Assembly (NCBI GenBank): GCA_009733775.1
Contig: WOGZ01000374.1
Span: 10,001-29,448, forward strand
DNA: 19,448 nucleotides
Direction of reading: 5' to 3'
Source of the DNA: Alectoria sarmentosa
Taxonomy: Eukaryota > Ascomycota > Lecanoromycetes > Lecanorales > Parmeliaceae
The position numbers were made by a program, and so were the translations under genes. The notes under the pieces are model-generated. The model was not told the DNA's origin, did no database searches, and was given only the letters and a program-made list of their open reading frames with translations. How positions within the stretch are numbered: the first letter of the stretch is position 1; every line of letters begins with the position of its first letter. This document shows, piece after piece, positions 10,475 to 19,448 of this stretch.

Positions 10475-11923
10475 GTGAATTTTTTCAAAAATATCATCAA
10501 AGAATACATTTACGAATGTTATATAATGAATCGTCAAAAAACGATATCTCATAATAATCTCACAGCGCCCGATATTTTGTCAAACGAATTTATTTATAAC
10601 GATTTTATTGAATCTCTGATTCTCATTAATTTTAACGATTATAAATATTTTATAACGTTCAAAAATAACTTCATTTATTATTTTGAGATTTATTATATTC
10701 ATTATAAAAATAAAATCTTTATTATATTTTTGCGTTTTAAAATTTATTTAAAATTTCACGATTATCGAATTAATCGTATTCATTTCGATAATGAAAACGA
10801 ATACATTAATAAAATCTTTTTAAAATGTTTCATTTAAACGAACATTAAATAGAAATTCATTATTATAAATAATTTCGAAATGAATAAAGTCGTCGAGCGA
10901 TTCGATCAAATTTTGATAAATAAAATATATTCAATTTTATTAAACTTTAATCTTAATAAATTCTTTTGATTTGAAATAATAATCATAATTAATTATTTGA
11001 CGATGCGTTTTTTTAACATTAAGATCATCGTCACATTTTTCGAAATCTTTTAATTATTTGACGATGCGTTTTTTTAACATTAAGATCATCGTCACATTTT
11101 TCGAAATCTTTTAATTATTTGACGATGCGTTTTTTTAACATTAAGATCATCGTCACATTTTTCGAAATCTTTTATTATCGCAAATTTATTCTTTTTCATT
11201 TACGTATCATTAATTTTATCGTTTACATTTTAAAACATATTTAAAAAAAGTTTATAAATAAAAACGAGAAATATATTCTTTTAAATTACAAAAACGAATT
11301 CATTTTTCATTTTTACAATTTAATCAAAAAAAAGGTTATTCGCATTAACGATATGCATTTCGTCGAAAAACGTTCACATTTCGTAAATCTCGAAAAAAAA
11401 AATTGAGACTCATAAGCTTTTAAACAAACGTTAACGTTTTTTTATATTAACATTTATTATAAAAGAAACATTGAATAAATAACGTATTATTATATTATCA
11501 AACGTTGAATTTATAATCTCGATTAAATCGTCAAATCGATTATCATTAACAAATATTTCATCATTAATCGTTAATCGTTTTTAAAAATCTCATTTTGTCG
11601 TTATTATAATGCGTGTGTTTATGAAATTTATTAAATTTATTATATTAATCGTTAAATCTATTATCGCTTTCTCTTCGTCGATATTTTCAAAATTTATTAA
11701 AATGAAAATTGTGCGAGAACATTTCGAATATAAAATTATTTAAAAAATATTTAATGATCATAAAAATTTTATTATTTCGAATCTTTATGATTTATTATTT
11801 AATTTTTTGATGAAAGTTTTCGTTGTCTTTATTCTTTTTGCGAATTATATTAATAAATTTAATATTTTCGAGTTTATAATTTATGAATAAACGATTTTTA
11901 ATAATATATTTTATATAAATTAA
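10475..11923 (+). pseudogene. Copia copy A integrase region
   Basis: The open part (10475-10837, 120 codons) begins only because a GTG follows upstream decay. It contains the zinc-binding tail ECYIM, in place of C..CCVMG, near 10511. It then has the retroviral integrase core: YNDF, DYKYFITFKNNF, an RFK...R motif and HFDNENEY (for RSDNGGEY). After a stop replacing a Gln, the frame continues with NKVVERFDQ (for NGVVERF) near 10880 and NYLTMRFFNIK near 10991. The catalytic D, D and E positions appear kept, unlike the protease and RT aspartates. The 61-bp triplication at 10991-11173 shifts the frame. Beyond it YYRK... and NEKYILLNY (for KCILLGY) mark the integrase C-terminal part. It is not functional because of stops. 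Confidence 0.88.
10991..11173. repeat. Perfect 3 x 61 bp tandem repeat
   Basis: Three head-to-tail units of 61 bp (10991-11051, 11052-11112, 11113-11173) are identical base for base as read. Each begins aattatttgacgatgcg and ends ttcgaaatctttt. The unit is part of the integrase coding sequence, and copy B has only one unit at the matching place (about 15466-15520). Because 61 is not a multiple of three, the expansion breaks the reading frame. The identity of the units means the triplication arose after, or escaped, the point-mutation decay; an assembly artefact is also possible. Confidence 0.97.
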
Positions 11924-13441
11924 GAATTTAACATGCGAGATGAATATAAATTTCTTATAAATAATAATATTTAATGTTTTATTCAGACGTTTTTAAGGGC
12001 TCGTATTTTTAAAAATCGTTAAATTTACATTATAAAGCGAGATTTCGAAAAAAAAGTTATTCGTTATAAGATATATTAAGTTATTCAAAAATTTAAACAA
12101 TAAAAGAATCATGATTATTATAATATTTTCGCGTTAATAATAAAGTTTATAAATTATAAGACGATTTTTGCGCTTGCGACGATTATGAATTAAAACGTAA
12201 AATAAATAAACGTCAAAATCGCTTTTTTTTATAACGATGTTCAAAAGAATATTTATATACAATAATTTAACGACTTTAACAAAGATAATATCAAGATTTA
12301 TAAATTAAATAAAATTTTTTATAATTTAAAACAATCTTTTAAGGTTTAATATCAACATTTTTCGATTTATATAAAAAAATTCGATCTTAATCTCATCAAA
12401 TCGAATAATAATGTGTTCATAAATTTCAAAAAAAAAATCATTATAACGCTTTACGTCGATAATGTTTTAATTATAAATCGCAATAAAATTATCATTGAAT
12501 GAATCAAAAATGTTTTAAACGTCAAATTTCATATGTTAGATTTAAGATTATACGTTTTTTATTTAAACATAATCGTCAAAAGAGATCGTTATAATAATAT
12601 CATTCGATTGAGATAAAAAGCGTACATTATATATTTTTTCAATCATTTCAAATATTGAAATCTCATTCTTATTAATATATCATTCGAAATTAATCATAAA
12701 TTAACGCTCGTCGAAAAGGGTTATATGATTTTTAAAAAGTTTCGTGAGAAGTATTAATTCGTTATAAGTTCTTTCATATACGTTGTATTGAAAATTCGTC
12801 TCGATATCGTTTATATTATTTTTTTAATTAATCGATATTTAATTAATTTTATTTCAGCGCATTAAAATGCGATTATTCGAATTTTTCGATATTTTAAAAA
12901 CACGATGCATTACGAATTCGTGTATAAAAGCTTTTTAAAAAATTTATTCGATTACATTAATTTTGATTAAATTAAAAACTTAATTCGAAAATTCATCTTC
13001 GATTATTTATTTAATTTGAATAATAACGTTATTAATTAATTAAATAAACGTTAAATTATTATAATATTATTCATTTATAAAATAAAATATATCGATTAAA
13101 CGCAAATTATTAAAAAAATTATTTGATTAAAAAATCTTTTTAATCAATTTTTACGATTTAACGATTTAAATTTTAAAATTATCATAATTTTTAAAAATAA
13201 TCAAAACGTAATCATTTTCGTAAAGAACGCACATTTTTATATTCGTATCAAATATATTAACATCGTTTATCATTTTGTGCGCGAAAAAGTTAATAATAAT
13301 ATTATAAATGTTCAACATATTTTTATTAATAAATAAATAATTAATAATTTTATCAAGATTTTATATTTTGATAAATTTATTGTTTTTCGCGATGCTCTTA
13401 AAATAAAAACAATTTTATATTATTTATTTAAAATTATTTAA
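11924..13441 (+). pseudogene. Copia copy A reverse transcriptase and RNase H
   Basis: One frame, broken only by stops, carries RT motifs in order. EFNMRDEYKFLINNN from 11924 stands for W...M..E...L..N.TW. IKRDFEKKVIRYK near 12020-12060 stands for the KIKRD..G...RYKAR block. KLNKIFYNLKQS at 12302 stands for KL.KALYGLKQS. YVDN at 12452-12463 is the catalytic YVDD box with the second Asp changed to Asn. RNase H follows, ending with KNAHFYIRIKYINIVYHFV at 13223, which fits KNP..H.RTKHIDIRYHF. The frame ends at TAA 13439-13441; whether this is the original stop is unknown. This part is absent from copy B. Confidence 0.9.
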
Positions 13442-14002
13442 ATCGTCATTTTAAAAAAAACGTTTAAACGTTTAAATCGTTTAAATCGTTTTATTGTTAT
13501 TATTTAACGCTCTTAATTTCAAAAAAACGATTTCATTAATTTTCACATTTCGAATAATCGATTAAATAATCGATCGAGATCGAAATTATTCGTAAAATCT
13601 TAATATTAATTTTAACGTGTCAAAATTTCATCATATTATCATCATATTAAAAATTAATTTATCGTTATTATAATTATATTAACAAACTTTGCGAATCTTT
13701 TTTCGAAACATTTATATTTATGTTCGATTCAAATTTGAGATTTGCGACGTTATTCAAAAGATTGTTATTAACGTCTTTTTATTAATCGCCTTAAATATTC
13801 TCATTAAATCATCATTATTATGCCTTTTAAAATCATCATATTTATATTTTTAAGATCATCACATTTATATTCTTAAACGTTATTATCGTCATCATTATTA
13901 TATATATCGTTATTATACATTTTTCGCATGCACGTTATTAATCATTATTATTAAATATTAATATTTTGAAACGATTTTATGAGTCTTATAATCGATTATA
14001 TG

Positions 14003-14020
14003 TATGCATATATATGCATA
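14003..14020. repeat. 18-bp perfect palindrome
   Basis: tatgcatat|atatgcata is a perfect palindrome with alternating purine-pyrimidine character. Sequences of this type occur by chance in AT-rich DNA, so a function is not claimed. Confidence 0.8.
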
Positions 14021-14220
14021 TACAATTCGAAATATTTTATTTAATCGAAAAATAAATTCTCACATATATTCATCGATTATGTATCGATCGATTTTTGATA
14101 TACATTAAATGAATTGAAAATAAATTTATCAAAAAACGATTTTTCGTCAAAAAGTGGAATTTTTTTTATGTGATATCATGACGAATATGTTCAAAAGAAT
14201 ATAATCGTTTTTAGATTTTC

Positions 14221-14449
14221 GATTTTCATTCTTTTTACTCAGCTTTGAACATCGCGAATTTCGAATTTCGTTTTTGAAATTCGAATGTTTATAAGAGAAG
14301 GAAAGATGATGCATAAAAAATAAAAATGATTTATAAAATAAAAATGATTCATAAGAAGATGATTATATCCTTTTTCGAATTTTCATTATTTTTATTCGAT
14401 TTTGAACATCGCGAATTTTGAATTTCGTATTTAAAATTCGGGTTTTTAT
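14221..14449. repeat. Degenerate direct repeat, about 70 bp units 157 bp apart
   Basis: Two units share 'ttgaacatcgcgaatttc/ttgaa...' text: one about 14221-14291 (GAACATCGCGAAT at 14247) and one about 14377-14449 (GAACATCGCGAAT at 14404). Differences are mostly transitions. Between them lie shorter repeats of 'aaaaatgatt(t/c)ataa'. The array lies just beyond the 3' end of LTR copy 2. It could be the flank of that element or an unrelated minisatellite. Confidence 0.7.
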
Positions 14450-14593
14450 CGAGCGCATAAAGAATAAAAAAGATGTATAAAAATGATTTCACATTAATTA
14501 TTCGACGTTAAATTTATTATAATTATTCGACGCTCGATTCACCTTATTTATTTGATATTCGATTTTTTTTAAAAGTATGCGTGCGAAAAGGAA

Positions 14594-14717
14594 TGTCGAA
14601 ATTTAAATTACGTGATAGATCACGTGACATGGGCGCATACGCTCATAACATAATCGCACTTTCCTTTATAACACTCTTAAAGTAATACAACTAAGTGTCC
14701 TACATTATACTTTCACA
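14594..14717 (-). repeat. LTR copy 2, inverted, adjoining copia copy B
   Basis: Read on the minus strand it starts TGTGAAAGTATAATGTAGGACAC at 14717 and ends TTTCGACA at 14594, 124 bp. It is the least decayed of the three copies and keeps GTAGGACAC, GGAAAGTGCG and GCGCCCATGTCACGTG. It contains the inverted repeat TCACGTGAT/ATCACGTAA, nearly symmetric around 14612-14630. It lies directly downstream, in reading direction, of truncated copy B, in the same orientation, so it may be that copy's 3' LTR after an internal deletion. The bases next to its ends ('aggaa' and 'aaatt') do not form a target-site duplication. Confidence 0.75.
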
Positions 14718-15539
14718 AAATTATTAAAAATCGTTGATTTATAAATTATAAATTCGAAAATGTTAAATTTATTAACATAATTCGCAAAAAGAGTAAAAAT
14801 AACGAAAGTTTTTATCAAAAAATTAAACGATAAATCACGAAGATCCGAAATAATAAAATCTTTATAATTATTAAATATTTTTTAAATAATCTTATATTCG
14901 AGATGTTTTCGCATAATTCTCATTTTAATAAATTTTAAAAACATCGACGAAGGAGAAATAATAATAAATTTAACGATTAATATAACAAATTTAATAAATA
15001 TTATAAACACACGTATTATAATAACGACAAAATAAGATCTCTGAAAATAATTAACGATTAACGATAAAATATTCATTAACGATAATCGATTTAACGATTT
15101 AATCGAAATTATAAATTTAACGTTTAATAATATAATAATACGTTGCTTATTTAATGTCTTTTTTATAACAAATATTAATATATAAAAACGTTAATGTTTA
15201 TTTAAAAACTCATAAATTTTAATTTTCTTTTTAAAATTCACGAAATGTAAACGTTTTTTGATAAAATGCACATCGTTAACGCGAATAACCTTTTTTTTGA
15301 TTAAATTATAAAAACGAAAAATGAATTCGTTTTCATAATTTAAAAGGATATATTTCTCATTTTTGTTCACAAGTTTTTTTTAAATACATTTTAAAACGTA
15401 CATAATGAAATTAATAATATATAAATAAAAAAAAAAAAACTTGCGATAATAAAAGACTTCGAAAAATGTAACGATGATTTTAATGTTAAAAAAACGCATC
15501 GTCAAATAATTAATTATGATCATTATTTCAAATCAAAAG

Positions 15540-16140
15540 AATTTATTAAAATTGAAACTTAACAAAATTAAATAAATTTTAACTATCAAAATTTGATCAA
15601 ATCGTTCAACGACTTTATTTATTTTAAAATTATTTATAATAATAAATTTTTATTTAATATTCGCTTAAACGAGACATTCAAAAAAAGTTTTATTAATATA
15701 TTCATTTTTATTATCGAAACGAATACGATTAATTCGATAATCGCGAAATTTCAAATAAATTTTAAAACGTAAAAACATAATAAAAATTTCATTTTTATAT
15801 CGAATATAATAAATCTCAAAATAACAAATAAAATCATTTTTAAACGTTATAAAATATTTATAATCATTGAAATTAATAAAAATTAAAAACTTAATAAAAT
15901 CATTATAAACAAATTCGCCCGATAAGATATCGAGCGCTGTAAAATTATTATAAAAAATAACTTTTTGATAATTCATTACATAACATTCGCAAATGTATTT
16001 CTCGATAATATTTTTAAAAAAATTCACATTTATAACGATATTGAAAAACTTATTAAAATTTTATCAATTTAAATGATTTATATAAGTATATTATAATTAA
16101 TAAATTAAATTCAAAAAAACATTATAAACGATTAAAATAT
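15540..16140 (-). pseudogene. Copia copy B integrase region
   Basis: The open segment 16027-15665 (120 codons, GTG start by chance) mirrors the one in copy A and ends at the same Gln-to-stop position. It shows YICECYVMNYQ, FVYNDF, NDYKYFITFKNDFICYFEIY and IRFDNKNEYINK. This corresponds to the zinc-binding tail and the D...D part of the integrase core. B keeps some codons that A lost (ICEC, SGEF) and lost others, so together they point to one parent family. The VVERF-like glutamate region follows at about 15620-15600 and is more damaged. Not functional. Confidence 0.85.
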
Positions 16141-18330
16141 TGTTATTTTCTTAAAAATTCAAAAAAAACAAATCGCGATTTCGCGTATCGATTAATGTGA
16201 TATTATTTTAAATTAAAGCATAACTTTTTTTATAAAAAACGATTTTAATATTAATATTTAAAAACTTTTCAATCGATAAAAAATTAATGCTCATATCGAG
16301 CATATACAAAACATTAAAAATTATTAAAATAATGCGTTAATCATTAACATTACAATTAAGATTAATGATATCGTAAACAAAAAATTGAATTTTAACATTT
16401 TTAATATCTTTAATAAATCGAGATTAAATTTTGATATAAATAATAAATATTAAATAATCAACAAAAAAATAACGAGTGTAATTTAAATTTATTATAATTC
16501 GAATATCGAGATTCATAAATTTAATAAATAACAAACTTTTGTTTAAATCGAAATTCGTTATCAAATTAATAAAACTTTTATTTTTATTTTAATTTATTTA
16601 ATTAATTACACTCAAAATGTTAAAATCATTTAAAATGAGATTCGAATGAATTTAATTATTTAATTTATTTAAAAATGTTATATGAGCATAAAAATAATCG
16701 TCTTTTTTTAAAATATACGTTATATTAATGTTGAAATAATTATTTTCTCTTGAAACGAAAACGTTAAATAACGCTTTTTCGATGCGTTTGCGCTTAATAC
16801 TTAAAACATTAATATTTATATAAATAACATCGATTTGCGTCTTTTTTTTTTTTTTATTCACTTCTAAACTTTTTAAACTTTAAATAAAAGAATTTAATTT
16901 AACATTTAATAAAAAAATGTTTAAATTTATAATTAGCGATCTTATAAAAAGCATAAATTTCGCGATTAATAAAATCAAAATCGTCGAAATCGCTTTTAAC
17001 GAATTATTTATCTTTATTATTGCGATAAATAAATATAATAACATTATTCTTTTTAATTGCGAGCATATAACGCTTTTCATTTATAACGTCGTGAATAATT
17101 AAATCGAATTTGATTATTTTCGAATTATAAAGTATATAAATTTAAATATAAATTATTATAAAAATATCGTAAATCTCGTCGAATTTCATAAAAAAAATTA
17201 AATAAAATAAAACTTCGATAATAATAATGAATTATTCAAATTAATGATTTTAATGTTAACTTTATAAAAGTTCTTTTCGTATTAACGAATACTTTTTTTA
17301 AAATTAATGTTAATATTATATAATTAACGTATAAGCTTAATATAAAATTTAAAATTCATAAATTTATAATAAACATTAATAACGTTCAACATAATTTGAA
17401 AATTTTTATTATATTTTTTAATAAATTAATGATTAATATAATCAAAACGTTAACGAATAATCACGCAAATTTTAAACTTAATAACGTTAATAAAGAATTG
17501 AAAATTATTTAATATTAATTAATCGTTGATATTTTCGCTTCATATAATGTATTCGATAATAAATTTTAAAATAACAATGAAAATTAAAAAAAAACTGCCT
17601 TTATCATTTATAAAAACATTTTTAATAACATTTTAAACGTTAAATTCAATCATTAATATCGAAAAAGATAAATAAAGAAATATAAAAAATTGATAATAAT
17701 AATAAAAATAACGAAAGCGAGGTTTCTATTACAATTAAAGACGAATTAATTTAAAAATTATCGCTTTAAAAAAATATCGAAACAAACGAATTTAATAACG
17801 ATTTAAAAAACGATTCGAACGTTTTAAAAAGAGTTAATGAACGAGATCGTTTACCTTTAACGCGTAAATTAAAGATTTCGATATTATTTAAGATGTTAAA
17901 TAACTTCTCGCTAACTTTAAAGTCGTTATCGCATAACGATAATATAAAAAAAATGAAATAAATGCTTTATCAATCTTCGTTAAAATCATTTAAATTTTTA
18001 TTAATATTAATTAATTATTATCGTTATATTTTAAGATTTTATAACAATAATGAAAAATACTTATATAAAAATTAACGATAAATTTAAATAATAATATTGC
18101 TATAAAATGAAATCAATAATACGAAAAATTTGACTTTAAATTTGATAATAAAAATTAAATTCGATTAAGATTATATTAAATGTAATTATAAACGTGTAAA
18201 TTTTTTTGAAAAAATCGCACTCTTTTTATGCTATTCAATTAAAAATTTAAATTTAAAATATTCGCTTCGATAATTATCATCGTAAAATTAAAATTAATTA
18301 AATTTTATAATTATGATGATAAGATGCTAT
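16141..18330 (-). pseudogene. Copia copy B gag and protease region
   Basis: Reading on the minus strand, a Gag-like peptide matching copy A lies near 17,800-17,920. A Lys-rich segment with IDVIYININVLSIKRKRIEK follows (16861-16652, open 69 codons) and matches A near 9640-9860. The protease area comes after (about 16530-16250), with NYTRYFF for S-G-C-T-R-H. An NFLSIEKFLNINIKIVFYKK stretch near 16280 fits the block after the copia protease. Stops are frequent. Open frames on the opposite strand (16917-17102 and the matching 9401-9619 region in A) are antisense and not considered genes. Confidence 0.65.
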
Positions 18331-18819
18331 TAATAACGAATAAAAAAATTCGATAATAAAGTCTTAATCTCTTTTTTTAAGAAGTTTTTAAAATTAAAAC
18401 GTTAATTTTAACACATAAAGTTTATTATTTTTGATTTCAAATAAACTTTTAAACGTTTTAATAATAATGAAATCAACTTTAAGTTATTTCAAACGATGAT
18501 CAAATTGATAATAATGTTAATATTTAATTATTCAATTTATTTTATTAATTCGATACATCATTGAAAATGTAAATTATTAAATTAATAAAATGTCATGAAA
18601 ATAAAAACGTATTCTTTTCTTTATTTAATGTGTTTCACGTAAAAAAATTAATAATGTTATAAAGATTTTATTATAATTCGATCGCACGATCGCAAATCGT
18701 ATGCGATTTCGATTAAAAGTGAATAACTTCGACTTATCGAGGGCTGAAAGACTTTCAATCTTCGAATTTCGAATCATAATCGTTTAAATTAAAAATCATT
18801 TTGTAAATAAAAATTGTTC

Positions 18820-18966
18820 ATCTCAAAAAAATTAATTAAATAAAAATCTTTATAATTAATTGCCTCATTGCAATAAATATAAAATGTTTAAAAATAATTA
18901 TAATTATAATAATAAATAGATAAATTATATTTATAACGATCGTCGAGCAAGCTCGAATTTATAATT
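18820..18966. other. Short spacer between copy B and LTR copy 3
   Basis: These 147 bp match neither the LTR nor the internal element. A small GC-containing inverted repeat, cgagc..gctcg, lies near 18943-18956. The right end of copy B stops exactly where an LTR would be expected, so this sequence replaced or flanks a lost 5' LTR. Confidence 0.6.
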
Positions 18967-19091
18967 TATAAAAATATAATATAAAACACTTAATTATATT
19001 CGTTTAAGAGTGCTATAAAGAAAAATGCGATTTATATTATAAACGTATACGCTTATATCACGTAATCTATCACGTGACCTAAATTTCGACA
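18967..19091 (+). repeat. LTR copy 3, probably solo
   Basis: This 125-bp copy is in + orientation and strongly decayed (TGTGAAAG reads tataaaaa). It is still collinear with copies 1 and 2 through 'cacttaattatatt', the GTGCTATAAAG block, the double CACGTAAT/ATCACGTGA motif and the TTTCGACA end. No related internal sequence follows it, so it looks like a solo LTR. The flanking five bases (taatt and caaaa) are not a target duplication. Confidence 0.75.
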
Positions 19092-19317
19092 CAAAACGAT
19101 TAAATTAAATAAATATTCATAACCGAATTTACGAATAATAATAATGTTTCAATTTTTATTAATGTATTATTCTTTTATGCAAATAAAGATTTTCATTTTT
19201 ATATAAACTTTAATTTTAATATTATTAATTACATTATCATTCGAAAACGTTTTAATTTTATAAAAATAAAAAAATATTATCGATCACATATAAAATGTTC
19301 TCATTTATATACGCGAT
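19092..19317. other. AT-rich sequence between LTR copy 3 and gypsy-like fragment
   Basis: I see no certain feature. The part after about 19250 may be the upstream end of the gypsy-like integrase, but the match is too weak to call. Confidence 0.4.
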
Positions 19318-19448
19318 AATTTAAATAAAGTACAATTTACGATGATCGAATAGATCAATTATTATAAAAAAGATATAACGTTTAAAAAAAACGATCTCGT
19401 CTTTTTTAATAATAAAAACATCGTTATAAATAAATTATTTAAAAAATT
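19318..19448 (+). pseudogene. Ty3/gypsy-like integrase C-terminal fragment, runs off the window
   Basis: One frame (codon phase of ATG 19342) reads ...VQFTMIE*INYYKKDI followed by TFKKNDLVFFNNKNIVINKL and ends at the window edge. This fits the conserved Ty3/gypsy integrase tail, in which a Q/R-rich helix (M..QANRHRK) precedes D..F..GDLVLLS.KNI....P..KL. Gly, Ser and Pro codons are changed as expected from decay, and one Gln is a stop. The weaker match may start as early as 19270. This is a different superfamily from the copia copies. The rest of the element should lie to the right. Confidence 0.65.

Larger units (their letters stand above)
7561..13441 (+). mobile_element. Ty1/copia LTR retrotransposon, copy A, RIP-decayed
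   Basis: A 5' LTR is followed by a leader, a gag-like region, then protease, integrase, RT and RNase H, which is the Ty1/copia order (integrase before RT). Landmarks are in one frame from 9314 to 11051 and again in one frame from 11924 to 13441. Many stops are at expected Trp or Gln positions. A shift occurs across the 61-bp tandem repeat plus at least one other small indel. No 3' LTR is seen after the RNase H. The region from 7674 to about 11902 is also present as an inverted copy at 14718-18819. It is dead: no long frame survives and the catalytic residues of protease and RT are changed. Confidence 0.9.
13442..14593. other. AT-rich spacer with degenerate repeats, no gene
   Basis: I see no coding signal in this 1.15-kb stretch between the RNase H end of copy A and the inverted LTR copy 2. 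It holds short ATC/ATT-rich simple sequence (13620-13920), an 18-bp palindrome (14003-14020) and a pair of direct repeats 157 bp apart. No 3' LTR for copy A could be found here. It may be the remains of the 3' end of copy A, or of another element, or old host DNA. Confidence 0.6.
14718..18819 (-). mobile_element. Ty1/copia copy B, truncated and inverted
   Basis: Read on the minus strand, this copy is collinear with copy A from 7674 to about 11902. It begins at 18819 with the same TGAACAATTTT...AAAATGATTTTT text that follows LTR 1 in copy A. It breaks off at 14718 after 'aacgatttttaataa', just before the RT. Its length, about 4.1 kb, is shorter than the matching part of A mostly because it has one 61-bp unit instead of three. 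It has no 5' LTR. A decayed protease site lies near 16460-16500, where it keeps the Thr-Arg that A partly lost. Decay differs in detail from copy A, so each copy mutated separately. Confidence 0.88.

Noticed and set aside
10991..11173. CRISPR-like array
   Set aside because: The 61-bp units are contiguous with no spacers, lie in a transposon integrase, and the genome is eukaryotic.
7561..14717. DNA transposon with 113-124 bp terminal inverted repeats (LTR copy 1 and inverted copy 2 as its ends)
   Set aside because: The outermost flanking bases show no target duplication, copy 1 joins directly to copia internal sequence shared with copy B, and the ends fit TG...CA of an LTR better. Not fully excluded.
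14882..15076. Hydrophobic 64-codon frame on the - strand that looks like a membrane protein
   Set aside because: It lies in the integrase-RT linker of copy B; decayed AT-rich codons give Ile/Phe/Leu-rich peptides by chance.
16880..17080. 66-codon - strand frame in copy B
   Set aside because: It overlaps the antisense frame at 16917-17102 in the gag region and has no recognisable motif; composition alone explains it.
1..19448. Mitochondrial or bacterial AT-rich genome
   Set aside because: Eukaryotic 18S-5.8S-28S with ITS spacers and copia/gypsy elements place it in a fungal nuclear genome; low G+C comes from transition decay.

Overview
This window is AT-rich, non-coding eukaryotic DNA, most likely from a filamentous ascomycete (Pezizomycotina). 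It has been eroded by massive C-to-T and G-to-A transitions of the kind left by repeat-induced point mutation (RIP). I see no intact protein-coding gene. Nearly everything recognisable is a dead copy of a repeat: a complete ribosomal DNA unit followed by LTR retrotransposons.

Positions 1-7560 are one rDNA unit on the + strand, in normal order and spacing: external spacer (1-502), 18S (503-2521), ITS1, 5.8S (2710-2867), ITS2, 28S (3016 to about 6670) and an intergenic spacer with degenerate subrepeats and hairpins (to 7560). The rRNA genes align along their whole length to standard fungal rRNA, with differences almost all transitions. Three insertions interrupt them. A 218-nt one in 18S has group I-like U|...G| boundaries. 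One of about 238 nt in 28S still carries a paired group I P7 and an AAGAUAUA-type segment. A 65-nt one in 28S is of unknown type.

Positions 7561-13441 (+) are a Ty1/copia element (copy A): a short 5' LTR, gag, protease, integrase, reverse transcriptase and RNase H in copia order. It is full of in-frame stops from TGG and CAA/CAG codons, and the catalytic Asp of protease and of the RT YVDD box have become Asn. A perfect 3 x 61 bp tandem repeat lies inside the integrase region. No 3' LTR is seen for copy A. Positions 13442-14593 are AT-rich with a degenerate direct repeat.

Positions 14594-18819 (-) hold a second, truncated copy of the same family (copy B): an LTR at 14594-14717, then in inverted orientation everything from the LTR/internal junction to just before the RT. 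A and B therefore form a convergent inverted repeat with arms of about 4.1-4.2 kb. A third, probably solo, LTR lies at 18967-19091 (+). The right edge (about 19318-19448, +) encodes a decayed Ty3/gypsy-like integrase C-terminal segment.

The parts do not act together as a pathway. The window reads as a heterochromatic repeat graveyard in which an rDNA unit suffered the same mutational decay as the transposons. All family assignments were made by eye from remembered consensus sequences; no alignment or search was run.
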